A stretch of DNA of 64,000 nt from Candidatus Opimibacter iunctus (GCA_016716665.1 JADJVH010000005.1:347166-411165), one strand, 5' to 3'. Counted from the first letter of the stretch, positions 9,491 through 17,896 are shown. Notes: generated by a model from the sequence alone, not told the origin. Program-made: numbers and translations.

Positions 9491-10779
9491 TGGGCAGTCC
9501 AACCCGTTTTTTATTTTTTCTCTACTATTACCCTCCTGCCATGGGGACGGCTGCCAAAAGGAATTTTCGTATTGCTGACGCTATTGCAGGGAAAGTGAGC
9601 TCAGCGATCATTTTTACTTCCTCGGTACTTCCCGGTAATTTTTTACAGCCTGCCAATACGGTCATCAGGACTATCAGGGCCTATGATTACAGATCTTTGC
9701 TTCGAAGCAAGACAAAGGACGGCGCCATTCCGGAGACCATTAAATCAAATGCTCCGACACAATGGGCAGTGCGGATGATCAATTCGTTTCCACTCAATAT
9801 TATACTTGGCGAAGGAGGCTTGATCTATTTTCTAAATCTCCTGAGACAAGGAAGAAGAGCTATAAAAGAAGATCATATCACACACCTCTACTCTTCGTAC
9901 CGGCCATTTGCAGATCACTATGCAGCTTATTGGCTCAAGAAGAGAAACCCACAGGTCATCTGGATTGCTGATTTCAGGGATTTGATGATCGACCCTTATT
10001 ACATGCATATTCAATCTCCAGGGGCGCATCAGGCTTTTTTCAAGAAGATATTCAGCAAAGCAGATCTGCTGACCACTGTTTCAGATGGCCTTGCCAAACA
10101 TCTGCGGGAGTACAATGGAAATGTAGTCACGTTACGAAATGGCATTTCGGGCGAGTTCCAATCTGCTGTCCCTTCTGTTTTGCCTTTTTTTATAATAGCC
10201 TATACCGGTTCGATGTTTCTCGACAAGCGAAATGCTGAACCATTATTCAAGGCCCTGCAAGAACTATTTCAGGAGACTGAACTGGATCCGGCAGATATAC
10301 GTATCGCTTACGCTGGAAAGGATAGCCGCTATTGGATTGCACTCGCAGATAGGTTCAGGTTTGAATCTATACTTGAAGACCATGGTATAGTGCATGCTGA
10401 TGTTGCGAAGCACATCCAGCAACAAGCATGCATCAATATCCTGCTGACGATATCATCAGATCACCTGCAAGGCGTCCTCACCGGTAAGATGATTGAGTAT
10501 TTTGAATCAGGTAGTCCTGTACTTGGGATCGTCGTAGGACGGAATGACACAGAGTTGCAGAACATGCTACACGAACTTGAAATCGGAGCATGCTTCTCAG
10601 ACCAACCTGATGAGATCGAAGCTATCAAGGCATTCATCCTCAATGAATACAAGCTATGGAAATCAACAGGCACAAATCGTAAACCTGTCAATACTGACAT
10701 CCTCAGACAAAAATATTCAACAGACGCCGTGATGAAGCCCTTGCTTGAAAAGCTGAATCTTTCACCCCTAAATCCCTAA
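9490..10779 (+). CDS. Putative GT-B glycosyltransferase
   Basis: About 429 residues, coupled to the previous glycosyltransferase by TGATG; a GTG at 9487 is an alternative start. The N-terminus FLFFLYYYPPAMGTAAKRNF and the middle part IADFRDLMIDPYY with KADLLTTVSDGLAKHLREY and LRNGIS match the pattern of GT4-like enzymes of Bacteroidota. The usual EX7E site is not clear: the corresponding region reads KMIEYFESGSPVLGIV. The last residues (SPLNP) and the stop are encoded by a dispersed repeat beginning at 10764, so the C-terminus may have been changed by its insertion. Function as a glycosyltransferase is inferred from these patterns and from the neighbours. Confidence 0.8.
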   Translation: MGSPTRFLFFLYYYPPAMGTAAKRNFRIADAIAGKVSSAIIFTSSVLPGNFLQPANTVIRTIRAYDYRSLLRSKTKDGAIPETIKSNAPTQWAVRMINSFPLNIILGEGGLIYFLNLLRQGRRAIKEDHITHLYSSYRPFADHYAAYWLKKRNPQVIWIADFRDLMIDPYYMHIQSPGAHQAFFKKIFSKADLLTTVSDGLAKHLREYNGNVVTLRNGISGEFQSAVPSVLPFFIIAYTGSMFLDKRNAEPLFKALQELFQETELDPADIRIAYAGKDSRYWIALADRFRFESILEDHGIVHADVAKHIQQQACINILLTISSDHLQGVLTGKMIEYFESGSPVLGIVVGRNDTELQNMLHELEIGACFSDQPDEIEAIKAFILNEYKLWKSTGTNRKPVNTDILRQKYSTDAVMKPLLEKLNLSPLNP

Positions 10780-10814
10780 TACTTCGACTCCGCTCTGCAA
10801 CCGAGGGGACTTGA
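10764..10814. repeat. Dispersed repeat split by a second repeat-like segment
   Basis: The outer parts (10764-10778 and 10804-10814) are the reverse complement of a repeat present intact at 44707-44734. The 25 bases between them (10779-10803) resemble, in reverse complement, the element repeated four times at 40387-41633: about 18 of 22 positions agree. This looks like one small element nested in another. The outer element encodes the end of the preceding glycosyltransferase. Confidence 0.65.
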
Positions 10815-10830
10815 TATCAATATAAATCGC

Positions 10831-10943
10831 CACACTCACACTCACACTCACACTCACACTCACACTTCTCACGATCTCACGATCTCACGCCTCTCACGTT
10901 CTCACACACTATCCCACACCTCTTACTGTCTTACTGTCTTACA
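10831..10943. repeat. CACACT hexamers and 8-bp units directly before tgt
   Basis: Five or more CACACT units are followed by 8-mers of the type TCTCACGA and then TGTCTTAC, and the last unit ends one base before the tgt ATG at 10944. Nothing else is seen in this 160-base gap. Confidence 0.85.
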
Positions 10944-12077
10944 ATGACCTTTGATTTATTACGCACCGATCCAGACTCTTCCGCGCGTGCGGGAATACTG
11001 CATCTTCCTCATGGCGACGTAGAGACTCCCATCTTTATGCCCGTAGGCACAGCAGGTACTGTCAAGGCAGTGCACCAGCAGGAATTGAAGGATCAGGTCC
11101 TCGCACAGATCATCCTGGGCAATACATATCACCTGTATCTCCGTCCTGGAATGCAGGTCATACAACAGGCAGGAGGTCTTCATCGGTTCAACAACTGGGA
11201 TCGGCCCATTCTCACGGATAGTGGGGGGTACCAGGTCTATTCGATGAGCAAGTCGAGGAAGATCAAGGAGGAGGGTGTCAAATTCAGGTCACATATCGAT
11301 GGTTCACTTCACTTGTTTACCCCTGAAAATGTCATGGATATCCAGCGGCAGATCGGAGCGGATATCATCATGGCGTTTGATGAATGCACACCATACCCAT
11401 GTGATGAGAAGTATGCTACACGCTCTATGCATATGACCCATCGCTGGCTCGACCGATGCATAGCCCGTCACCGGGATACAGAAGGACTGTATGGGTATGA
11501 TCAGATCCTTGCACCAATTGTACAAGGCAGCACCTATACGCATCTCCGAAAGCAATCTGCTGAATTTATTGCTTCACGTGACATGCCGATCAATGCTATC
11601 GGTGGATTGTCTGTGGGTGAGCCGCATGAAGACATGTATGCTATGACTTCTGTGGTGACTGAAATTCTCCCCAAAGAGAAACCACGCTACCTGATGGGTG
11701 TAGGTACCCCTGCCAATATTCTTGAATGCATCGCCTTGGGTATAGATATGTTTGATTGCGTGCTACCTACACGCAATGCAAGGCATGGCTTGTTGTATAC
11801 CTCGCGCGGCATGGTGCATATCCGCAATGAGAAGTGGAAACACTGCTTTGATCCGATTGACCCGGCATCTTCAGCAGCCACCAGTCGCGAACATTCACTC
11901 GCTTATCTCCGCCACCTTACCATCTCTGGTGAAGCGCTCGGCGCCATGATTTCTTCCTTACAGAATCTTTCCTTTTACCTCTCCCTCGTACGCCAGGCCC
12001 GTCAGCATATCCTCGACGGCACTTTTTCAGCCTGGAAAGCTTCCATCCTCCCCGTGATTTCAAACCCGGTTTCCTGA
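10944..12077 (+). CDS. tgt: Queuine/preQ1 tRNA-guanine transglycosylase, zinc cysteines absent
   Basis: Exchanges guanine 34 for a queuosine precursor in GUN-anticodon tRNAs. The 377-residue TIM-barrel protein has LTDSGGYQVYS with the first catalytic Asp region, AFDECTPYP, GGLSVGEP and VLPTRNARHG with the nucleophile region. The C-terminal zinc site of well-studied Tgt (CXCXXC plus a distant His) is altered: the segment reads DPASSAATSREHS, so Ser, Ala and Ser stand where the three Cys are expected, while YLRHL keeps the nearby fold. Other catalytic segments are intact, so the enzyme is probably active. It follows the polysaccharide cluster after a repeat tract and is likely its own unit. Confidence 0.94.
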   Translation: MTFDLLRTDPDSSARAGILHLPHGDVETPIFMPVGTAGTVKAVHQQELKDQVLAQIILGNTYHLYLRPGMQVIQQAGGLHRFNNWDRPILTDSGGYQVYSMSKSRKIKEEGVKFRSHIDGSLHLFTPENVMDIQRQIGADIIMAFDECTPYPCDEKYATRSMHMTHRWLDRCIARHRDTEGLYGYDQILAPIVQGSTYTHLRKQSAEFIASRDMPINAIGGLSVGEPHEDMYAMTSVVTEILPKEKPRYLMGVGTPANILECIALGIDMFDCVLPTRNARHGLLYTSRGMVHIRNEKWKHCFDPIDPASSAATSREHSLAYLRHLTISGEALGAMISSLQNLSFYLSLVRQARQHILDGTFSAWKASILPVISNPVS

Positions 12078-12188
12078 TTTAGGTTACAATACCTGAAGTA
12101 TCGAATGAATGCACCTTGCACTGTGCATTTAACACTATTTTAGCGGCACGCACTGCAATAATCAGGCATATTGCATGTTATTTAGTAC

Positions 12189-12773
12189 ATGAAATTCACC
12201 CCACTATTGTGCTTTGTATTTTCATCTTATCTGGTGGTTGCCCAGCAGTCACCGGTCATTGAATATGCGGCCATCAGCTCATTCGATTGGTCCATCTTTA
12301 AAGGAAAAGTCAATCCCAAACATGTTGCTGAGATGGGCAAGAACACAGGTGCTGTCACGGTTTCCTCTATCAGTTATTCCACAGTGGACATTTCAGGGCA
12401 GTCATCCACCATCATGATTACAGCCCGCTTTCATCCAAAGGAATCATGGACCCGATATCCGAATCTCAACAATCCCGATCAAGCCCTGGAGCACGAAAAG
12501 CGGCATATGGATATCACCGAGGTCTACGCCCGAAAGTTCAGGCAACTGGTCAGTACAGGCCATTTTAGCGCCAGCCGCTTCCAGGAAGAGATCGGCCGGC
12601 TCTTTAAGGAGATCGTCAGCCAGCAGCGCGAAGAACAGACCAGGTACGACCTGGAAACCAACCATTCTATCAATACGGCCCAACAACAGAAGTGGAATAC
12701 CCAGATCGACAGACAACTGGAGGCGCTTAAAGCATACGCCACACCAGTTTTGACCGTCACTTTCACCCGCTAA
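12189..12773 (+). CDS. Secreted DUF922-like putative zinc protease
   Basis: A 194-residue protein with an N-terminal signal peptide (MKFTPLLCFVFSSYLVVAQQ). It carries HEKRH at residues 102-106, an HExxH metal-binding motif, followed by a helical region with YDLETNHSIN. This layout fits the DUF922 family of predicted secreted Zn-dependent proteases. The activity is a family prediction, not shown here. An inverted repeat (TGCAATA at 12154-12160, TATTGCA at 12169-12175) lies just before the start and could be a regulatory or termination structure. The gene stands alone between tgt and a long repeat tract. Confidence 0.75.
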   Translation: MKFTPLLCFVFSSYLVVAQQSPVIEYAAISSFDWSIFKGKVNPKHVAEMGKNTGAVTVSSISYSTVDISGQSSTIMITARFHPKESWTRYPNLNNPDQALEHEKRHMDITEVYARKFRQLVSTGHFSASRFQEEIGRLFKEIVSQQREEQTRYDLETNHSINTAQQQKWNTQIDRQLEALKAYATPVLTVTFTR

Positions 12774-12780
12774 TTCATCA

Positions 12781-12884
12781 TACTTCTTCCCTTCCTCCCT
12801 TCCTCCCTTCCTCCCTTCCTCCCTTGATCCCTTCTGCCTTTCCGCCCTTCCGCCCTTCCGCCTTTCCGCCTTTCCCCTTTATTC
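12781..12884. repeat. Tract of about twelve 8-bp units (CTTCCTCC / TTCCGCCC)
   Basis: Degenerate 8-mers start 8 bases after the DUF922 gene stop: CTTCCTCC types first, then TTCCGCCC types. It is one of the longest arrays in the window and purely pyrimidine apart from G in some units. Confidence 0.9.
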
Positions 12885-12886
12885 CC

Positions 12887-12894
12887 TACTTTTG
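12887..12894 (+). promoter_or_regulatory. Possible -7 box TACTTTTG before ettA
   Basis: A perfect match to the Bacteroidota -7 consensus TAnnTTTG, about 100 bases before the ettA start. No TTTG at the expected -33 distance is seen, so support is moderate. Confidence 0.4.
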
Positions 12895-12941
12895 CCCCTC
12901 CAAATAGATAGCTGCAGAGGGATATGCTAATATGCCTATAA

Positions 12942-12986
12942 CCTCCTAAGCCCCTAAGCACTAAACATTTAACATTTAACATTTAC
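12942..12986. repeat. CCTCCTAA 8-mers passing into ATTTAAC 7-mers
   Basis: Three 8-bp units of the CCTCCTAA type are followed by CATTTAAC and ATTTAAC units, ending a few bases before the ettA ATG at 12994. The unit length changes from 8 to 7 inside one array. Confidence 0.75.
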
Positions 12987-12993
12987 CACAATA

Positions 12994-14667
12994 ATGGCCG
13001 GCGAAAAGGTAATATTCTCCATGGAAGGCGTAACCAAGATTTACCCTCCTTCCAAACAAGTACTTAAAAATATATGGCTCTCCTTTTTCTATGGAGCTAA
13101 AATCGGTGTCCTCGGTCTCAACGGATCAGGTAAATCAAGCCTCCTGCGCATCATTGCAGGCAAAGACCCAAACTTCAATGGCAAGGTCTGGTTTGACGGC
13201 GATTATAAAATAGGCCTCCTCGAACAGGAACCCATACTCGACGAGACGAAGACAGTACGTCAGACAGTAGAGGAAGCCGTCCAGCACATCGTTGACTTGC
13301 TCAAGGAATACGAGGATATCAACCTCAAGCTCGCTGAGCCAATGGATGATGATGCCATGATGAAGGCTATCGAACGCCAGGGTGAGCTCATGGAAAAACT
13401 GGATCATTACAATGCATGGGAGCTCGACTACAAGTTGGGTACAGCTATGGACTCCCTTCGCTGCCCACCAGAAGATGCTTTGATCGGCGTACTCTCAGGA
13501 GGAGAAAGAAGACGTGTAGCGCTATGCAGGTTGTTATTGTCTCAGCCGGATATCCTGCTCCTCGATGAGCCTACCAATCACCTTGACGCAGAAAGTGTAT
13601 TGTGGCTTGAACAATTTCTGAAAAATTTTCCCGGTACCGTTATCGCTGTAACGCACGACCGTTATTTCCTCGACAATGTTGCAGGCTGGATTCTTGAGTT
13701 GGACCGTGGCGAGGGAATTCCATGGCAGGGCAATTACTCCTCATGGCTGGAGCAAAAATCAAAGCGTCTCGAGCAGGAAGAGAAGGTGGAGTCCAAACGC
13801 AAGAAGGCGCTTGAGCATGAGTTGGAATGGATCCGTATGTCACCGAAAGCCCGCCAGGCAAAGGGTAAGGCACGTCTTAATGCATATGATCAGTTACGCA
13901 ATGAAGAAATCAAAGAGCGCGAAGCTAAACTCGAACTCTTCATTCCACCCGGCCCGCGACTTGGGGATGTCGTCATCGAATGCAACAATGTGTCAAAAGG
14001 CTTTGGCGACAGATTGCTCATCGATAACCTTACTTTTAAAGTACCCAAAAACGCCATCGTCGGTATCATTGGTCCAAACGGCGTAGGTAAGTCAACATTG
14101 TTCCGTATGATCATGGGTGAGCAATCCCCGGATAGCGGATCGATTACCATTGGAGAAACGGTCAAGATCAGTTATGTCGACCAGTCTCACAAAGACCTTG
14201 ATGCGGAAAAGACAGTCTATGAAGTAGTCGGCGGGGGCAATGAGATCATCACTGTTGGTGGCTCACAAGTCAATGTCAGATCGTATATCAGCAAGTTCAA
14301 CTTTACTGGTGGCGACCAGCAAAAGAAAATAGGAATCCTATCAGGAGGTGAGCGCAATCGTGTACAACTTGCCATCACACTGCGCGAAGGAGGCAATGTA
14401 CTCCTGCTCGATGAGCCTACCAACGATATCGATGTCAATACCCTTCGTGCACTCGAAGAAGGTCTCGAAAATTTTGCAGGCTGCGTACTTGTCATCTCAC
14501 ACGACAGGTGGTTTATCGACAGGCTGGCAACACACATCCTCTCCTTTGAAGATGAAGGGGAAGTGGTATTCTTTGAAGGTAATTTTGAAGACTATGAAGA
14601 AGCCAAGAAGAAACGCCTGGGGGATATCACGCCAAAGCGGCCAAGGTTTAAAAATATGATCAAGTAA
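12994..14667 (+). CDS. ettA: Energy-dependent translational throttle ABC-F protein
   Basis: A cytoplasmic ABC-F ATPase with two nucleotide-binding domains and no membrane part, which binds the ribosomal E site and gates translation according to energy state. It is 557 residues, as in E. coli EttA. Domain 1 has GLNGSGKSSLLRI, LSGGERRRVALCR and LLLDEPTNHLD. A charged linker around residues 245-310 (RLEQEEKVESKRKKALEHEL, SPKARQAKGKARL) is the P-site tRNA interaction motif region. Domain 2 has GPNGVGKSTLFRM, LSGGERNRVQLAI and LLLDEPTNDID. A terminator-like palindrome follows at 14783. Confidence 0.95.
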   Translation: MAGEKVIFSMEGVTKIYPPSKQVLKNIWLSFFYGAKIGVLGLNGSGKSSLLRIIAGKDPNFNGKVWFDGDYKIGLLEQEPILDETKTVRQTVEEAVQHIVDLLKEYEDINLKLAEPMDDDAMMKAIERQGELMEKLDHYNAWELDYKLGTAMDSLRCPPEDALIGVLSGGERRRVALCRLLLSQPDILLLDEPTNHLDAESVLWLEQFLKNFPGTVIAVTHDRYFLDNVAGWILELDRGEGIPWQGNYSSWLEQKSKRLEQEEKVESKRKKALEHELEWIRMSPKARQAKGKARLNAYDQLRNEEIKEREAKLELFIPPGPRLGDVVIECNNVSKGFGDRLLIDNLTFKVPKNAIVGIIGPNGVGKSTLFRMIMGEQSPDSGSITIGETVKISYVDQSHKDLDAEKTVYEVVGGGNEIITVGGSQVNVRSYISKFNFTGGDQQKKIGILSGGERNRVQLAITLREGGNVLLLDEPTNDIDVNTLRALEEGLENFAGCVLVISHDRWFIDRLATHILSFEDEGEVVFFEGNFEDYEEAKKKRLGDITPKRPRFKNMIK

Positions 14668-14671
14668 AGGG

Positions 14672-14735
14672 TTGATAGGCTTATAAGTTTATAAGTTGAT
14701 AGGTTTATAAGTTGATAGGTTTATATAGATTATAA
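14672..14735. repeat. 8-bp units TATAAGTT / GATAGGTT after ettA
   Basis: Alternating 8-mers TATAAGTT and GATAGGTT form a roughly 16-bp higher-order repeat starting 4 bases after the ettA stop. The complementary units appear at 4025-4050. Confidence 0.85.
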
Positions 14736-14782
14736 TTGATCGATTGACCTACCCTTTGAACACAGTGTTTATAAAGTTTAAC

Positions 14783-14808
14783 AATGGCCCGTACGGGCCA
14801 TTTGTTTT
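14783..14808 (+). terminator. Intrinsic terminator after ettA
   Basis: A perfect 20-bp palindrome (AATGGCCCGT / ACGGGCCATT, 14783-14802) is followed by TGTTTT. It fits a rho-independent terminator for ettA, though the T run is interrupted. Confidence 0.7.
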
Positions 14809-14841
14809 AGTGGCTAAGACTGCCCACTGCCCACGGTTTAT

Positions 14842-14849
14842 TACATTTG
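14842..14849 (+). promoter_or_regulatory. -7 box TACATTTG 6 bases before a start codon
   Basis: A perfect TAnnTTTG match ending 6 bases before the ATG at 14856. Transcription would begin at or next to the start codon, implying a leaderless or nearly leaderless mRNA. No -33 TTTG is seen. Confidence 0.5.
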
Positions 14850-14855
14850 CATGGA

Positions 14856-15953
14856 ATGATATCCTCTCCTAAACGCATCTGCCTGATCAGTGTCGAGATT
14901 TTCGCTTATGGTAAATACGGAGGCTTTGGAAAAGCCACGAGGTTGATTGGGAGTGAACTGGTCAAAAGAGGATATGAAGTTTTTGCAGTTGTTCCCCGTC
15001 GAAAAGATCAACCTGAAGAAGAAAACCTCGATGGTATAACTGTATTGAGTTACCTTCCCGGTGATGTCCTGAGCAGTAGTAGATTATACAAGAGGATCAA
15101 TGCAGATATCTATCATTCATGTGAGCCTTCCCTTGGCACATGGCTCGCTCAGCAAAGTATCCCTTCAGCCAAACATATAGCGACTATACGTGATCCGCGC
15201 GATGCCCGTGATTGGTATCTGGAATGGCGTTATCCTTCGCAAAGCAAATGGCAGGTGATAAAAAATTACCTGTATGAAACCAATTTTGTCGTGCGTCATG
15301 CAGTGAGAAATAATGATGGTGTCTTTTCCCCCGCGCATTTCATGTTGCCAAAGATTAAGGAAATCTATCGGTTGAGGCAGCAACCTGATTTCCTCCCGAC
15401 CCCTGTCAGCATTCCGGACCACATTGTCAAATCACCTTCCCCTATGGTACTGATGATGTCACGACTTGATCCCCGCAAGCGACCAGAGTTGTTTCTTTCC
15501 CTGGCAGACAAATTTCCTGATGTCGATTTTCATATCGCAGGCAAGAGCAGGGTCCCCCAATATGAAATGGATCTGAGAGCACATTGGAAAAGAGATAATA
15601 TCATCTTTCATGGATTTGTAGATCAGTTTCGCGACACATTGCATCATGACCTGATGCAAAAATCATGGATACTGATCAATCCTGCCATCCGTGAAGGGCT
15701 ACCCAATTCCTATCTGGAAGCAGCAGCCCATCAGACCGCTATCCTCAGTCATGTCGATCCTGATGGTTTTGCTTCCCAATTTGGATATCATGCCGCCACA
15801 GACGATTTCGAAGAAGGCCTGAATATGCTGTTGAAAGATGCTCATTGGAAAGAGCAGGCGATGAAAGGATATACCTATGTAAAAGATACCTTTGCCCTGG
15901 AGAAAGCAATGGACCAGCATGAAGCGGTTTATAACAAGCTTTTTTCCCCCTAA
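14856..15953 (+). CDS. Glycosyltransferase family 4
   Basis: A 365-residue GT-B enzyme. The N-terminal acceptor domain has YGKYGGFGKATRLIGSELVK, typical of GT4. The C-terminal donor domain has MVLMMSRLDPRKRPELFLSL and the EX7E-type motif REGLPNSYLEAAAHQ. ATG 14856 is chosen over TTG 14847, since a -7 box occupies 14842-14849. It is separated from the main polysaccharide cluster by tgt and ettA, but the next gene is a sulfotransferase, so these two may act on one glycan or glycolipid. The sugar is unknown. Confidence 0.88.
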   Translation: MISSPKRICLISVEIFAYGKYGGFGKATRLIGSELVKRGYEVFAVVPRRKDQPEEENLDGITVLSYLPGDVLSSSRLYKRINADIYHSCEPSLGTWLAQQSIPSAKHIATIRDPRDARDWYLEWRYPSQSKWQVIKNYLYETNFVVRHAVRNNDGVFSPAHFMLPKIKEIYRLRQQPDFLPTPVSIPDHIVKSPSPMVLMMSRLDPRKRPELFLSLADKFPDVDFHIAGKSRVPQYEMDLRAHWKRDNIIFHGFVDQFRDTLHHDLMQKSWILINPAIREGLPNSYLEAAAHQTAILSHVDPDGFASQFGYHAATDDFEEGLNMLLKDAHWKEQAMKGYTYVKDTFALEKAMDQHEAVYNKLFSP

Positions 15954-16023
15954 ACACACCCACACCTTCACATCCACTCCTCTCACTGTCTCACACTTCT
16001 TACTGTCTTACCATCTCACACCC
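15954..16023. repeat. Pyrimidine-rich 8-bp unit tract before the sulfotransferase gene
   Basis: Units of the type TCTCACTG / TCTTACCA fill the whole 70-base gap from the glycosyltransferase stop to the next ATG at 16024. Confidence 0.8.
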
Positions 16024-16905
16024 ATGGACCAGGCATTTAAAATAGATTTTGTCGGCATAGGGGCTTCCAAAGCCGGAACCACCTGGCTGGGTCATATGAT
16101 CGGTGCCCATCCACAGTGTTGTATGTCCGAACCAAAGGAAGTTCACTACTTCAATGACCGGCTTGCTTTCAGGTCCAACCTGCTGAAACCAAATTTTACG
16201 AAGGGGATTTCCTGGTATAGGAAGTACTTTAAGCATTGTGGAAAGGATACTATCAAAGGGGAAATAACGCCGAGGTATTTTACTGACCCTGTTGTACCGG
16301 AGAGAATCAAGGCCCACAATCCGGATGTTAAAATCTTTGTCTGCATCCGCAATCCTGTGGATCGCATATACTCTCATTACTTTTTTGCAAAAAGCTTTTT
16401 ACAAAAGGAAGACAGGCCGATGCTGCAGGCGGTGCAGGAAGAACCGGAGTACCTGGATATGTCAAAGTACTATGAAAATATTTCCATGTACCTGGATCAT
16501 TTTCCCAGGGAACAGTTTTTTTTCGTCTGGTTTGATGATATACGGCACAGGCCAGAAACATTGTTGAGTGAGGTATATTCATTTCTGGGTGTAGACCCTT
16601 CGTACCGGCCTAGAGGTATGGTTGAAAAATCAAATCCTGCCAGGCAATCCCGAATACCGTGGCTGCAAAACGCCATCCGGAGACTGCATTATTTTATGGT
16701 CTCCATTGGACTGTCCGGCATGATCAAATCCCTCAAGAGGGCAGGCATGAAAGACCTGGTCATGGCGATCAATAGCAAGCCAATCAAGAAGGAACCAATG
16801 CCAAAGGAGGTCAGGGAATATATTATCCAGCAGGTCAGGGATGATGTACATCAACTGGAAAAATTGCTCGACAAGGATTTGAGCCATTGGCTCATCACTG
16901 ACTAA
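16024..16905 (+). CDS. PAPS-dependent sulfotransferase
   Basis: Transfers a sulfuryl group from PAPS to a hydroxyl, probably of a sugar or lipid. In the 293-residue protein the 5'-phosphosulfate loop is GIGASKAGTTWLGHMIG near residues 11-27, and the 3'-phosphate region is FVCIRNPVDRIYSHYFFAKS near residue 105. The family is Sulfotransfer_1/heparan-type. The ATG at 16024 directly follows a pyrimidine-rich repeat; an earlier in-frame start would overlap the previous gene and translate the repeat. Pairing with a glycosyltransferase suggests a sulfated surface glycan. A bidirectional terminator follows. Confidence 0.92.
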   Translation: MDQAFKIDFVGIGASKAGTTWLGHMIGAHPQCCMSEPKEVHYFNDRLAFRSNLLKPNFTKGISWYRKYFKHCGKDTIKGEITPRYFTDPVVPERIKAHNPDVKIFVCIRNPVDRIYSHYFFAKSFLQKEDRPMLQAVQEEPEYLDMSKYYENISMYLDHFPREQFFFVWFDDIRHRPETLLSEVYSFLGVDPSYRPRGMVEKSNPARQSRIPWLQNAIRRLHYFMVSIGLSGMIKSLKRAGMKDLVMAINSKPIKKEPMPKEVREYIIQQVRDDVHQLEKLLDKDLSHWLITD

Positions 16906-16907
16906 AT

Positions 16908-16942
16908 AAAAAAAAGGTGTTGAAATCTCAACACCTTTTTTT
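16908..16942. terminator. Bidirectional intrinsic terminator
   Basis: Stem GGTGTTGA (16916-16923) pairs with TCAACACC (16928-16935) over a 4-base loop, flanked by an A run on the left and a T run on the right. It serves both the sulfotransferase (+) and the converging lipoprotein gene (-). Confidence 0.93.
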
Positions 16943-16959
16943 ATTTAAAGCAATACCGC

Positions 16960-17868
16960 TTAATTATTTTTCATCAGCTCATACGCCGTCACTCCATTTC
17001 CAAAGAAGGTAGGAATGAGAAGGAGGTTTTGATCCGCGATCACTTCGATATCCGCTGCATTGAGTTTAGCTTCCTGGGAGTCAAGTAATAGCGTCGCTTC
17101 ACCATCAGCAGCTACATGATAGACCTGGCCGCCCCAGTTAGAGACCAGTAATGCATCGCCATAGCGCTCGATACCATCACCGCCAGGAACTTCCGTAGCA
17201 AGCTTTTCGACTGCCTTAGTCCGCATATCCATTCTATAGACATTGCCGGACATATATCCTGCGAGGTACATCATATCGCCTTCAACAAGTATCCCATTGG
17301 TGCCTCCAAGGGTAGTATCTGCAAGGACAGTAGCGACTTTTCCATTCATGAGCGAATAGATTGTGCTTGTATTGGAATCCGTGAAGTACACCGTGCCGTC
17401 TGCAGTCACCGTCACATCATTTAGAAATTGTGCCCCATCCACCTTCCAGGTATTGCTGATTTTACCTTTGGTGATATCAATGGCCACCAGGCGATCGATA
17501 TCTGTGACATACAATGTATTGCCTGACTGCCCCATACCTTTAGGTCCGCTCAACCCGGTCACCCACTTTAGGTCTTTTATTTTACCATCAAGTCCTAGTC
17601 GGGAGATAAACCCGTCCCCATCCTTTTTATCCGGTGGCACGCCATTGATACAGGATACATACAGCACGTTATTGCCTTTGTCATACAAGACAGACTCAGA
17701 CGTGGTGAGTGTTTTTTCAGTATCCCATAGTTTTTTCAAACCCGGGATATTCACTACAGAGGTAGTGGTGGTATCTGCCGGTGTCGTGTTGGCTTCTTCC
17801 GTTGCAGGCGCAGCGGGCTTGCAGGAAAAAGCTATAAAAGCTAAAGTCAATAAAAAGAGATTTCTCAT
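16960..17868 (-). CDS. SMP-30/gluconolactonase-like beta-propeller lipoprotein
   Basis: A 302-residue lipoprotein: the signal peptide MRNLFLLTLAFIAFSC ends in a lipobox with Cys16, followed by an acidic, Thr-rich linker. The rest shows repeated propeller-like blades, for example GNTLYVTDIDRLVAIDI, DVTVTADGTVYFTDSNTSTI and GDALLVSNWGGQVYHV, as in SMP-30/gluconolactonase-type proteins. Family members hydrolyse lactones or bind metal, but the substrate here is unknown, and metal ligands cannot be fixed without a structure. It lies downstream of rfbB on the same strand with a repeat tract between. Confidence 0.8.
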   Translation of the reverse strand: MRNLFLLTLAFIAFSCKPAAPATEEANTTPADTTTTSVVNIPGLKKLWDTEKTLTTSESVLYDKGNNVLYVSCINGVPPDKKDGDGFISRLGLDGKIKDLKWVTGLSGPKGMGQSGNTLYVTDIDRLVAIDITKGKISNTWKVDGAQFLNDVTVTADGTVYFTDSNTSTIYSLMNGKVATVLADTTLGGTNGILVEGDMMYLAGYMSGNVYRMDMRTKAVEKLATEVPGGDGIERYGDALLVSNWGGQVYHVAADGEATLLLDSQEAKLNAADIEVIADQNLLLIPTFFGNGVTAYELMKNN

Positions 17869-17896
17869 GTATTCTTTGGTTTAATTTTATTTTTTT

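Noticed and set aside
14847..14855. TTG start adding three residues to the GT4 gene
   Set aside because: The TTG lies inside a perfect -7 promoter box, and ATG 14856 is directly downstream.
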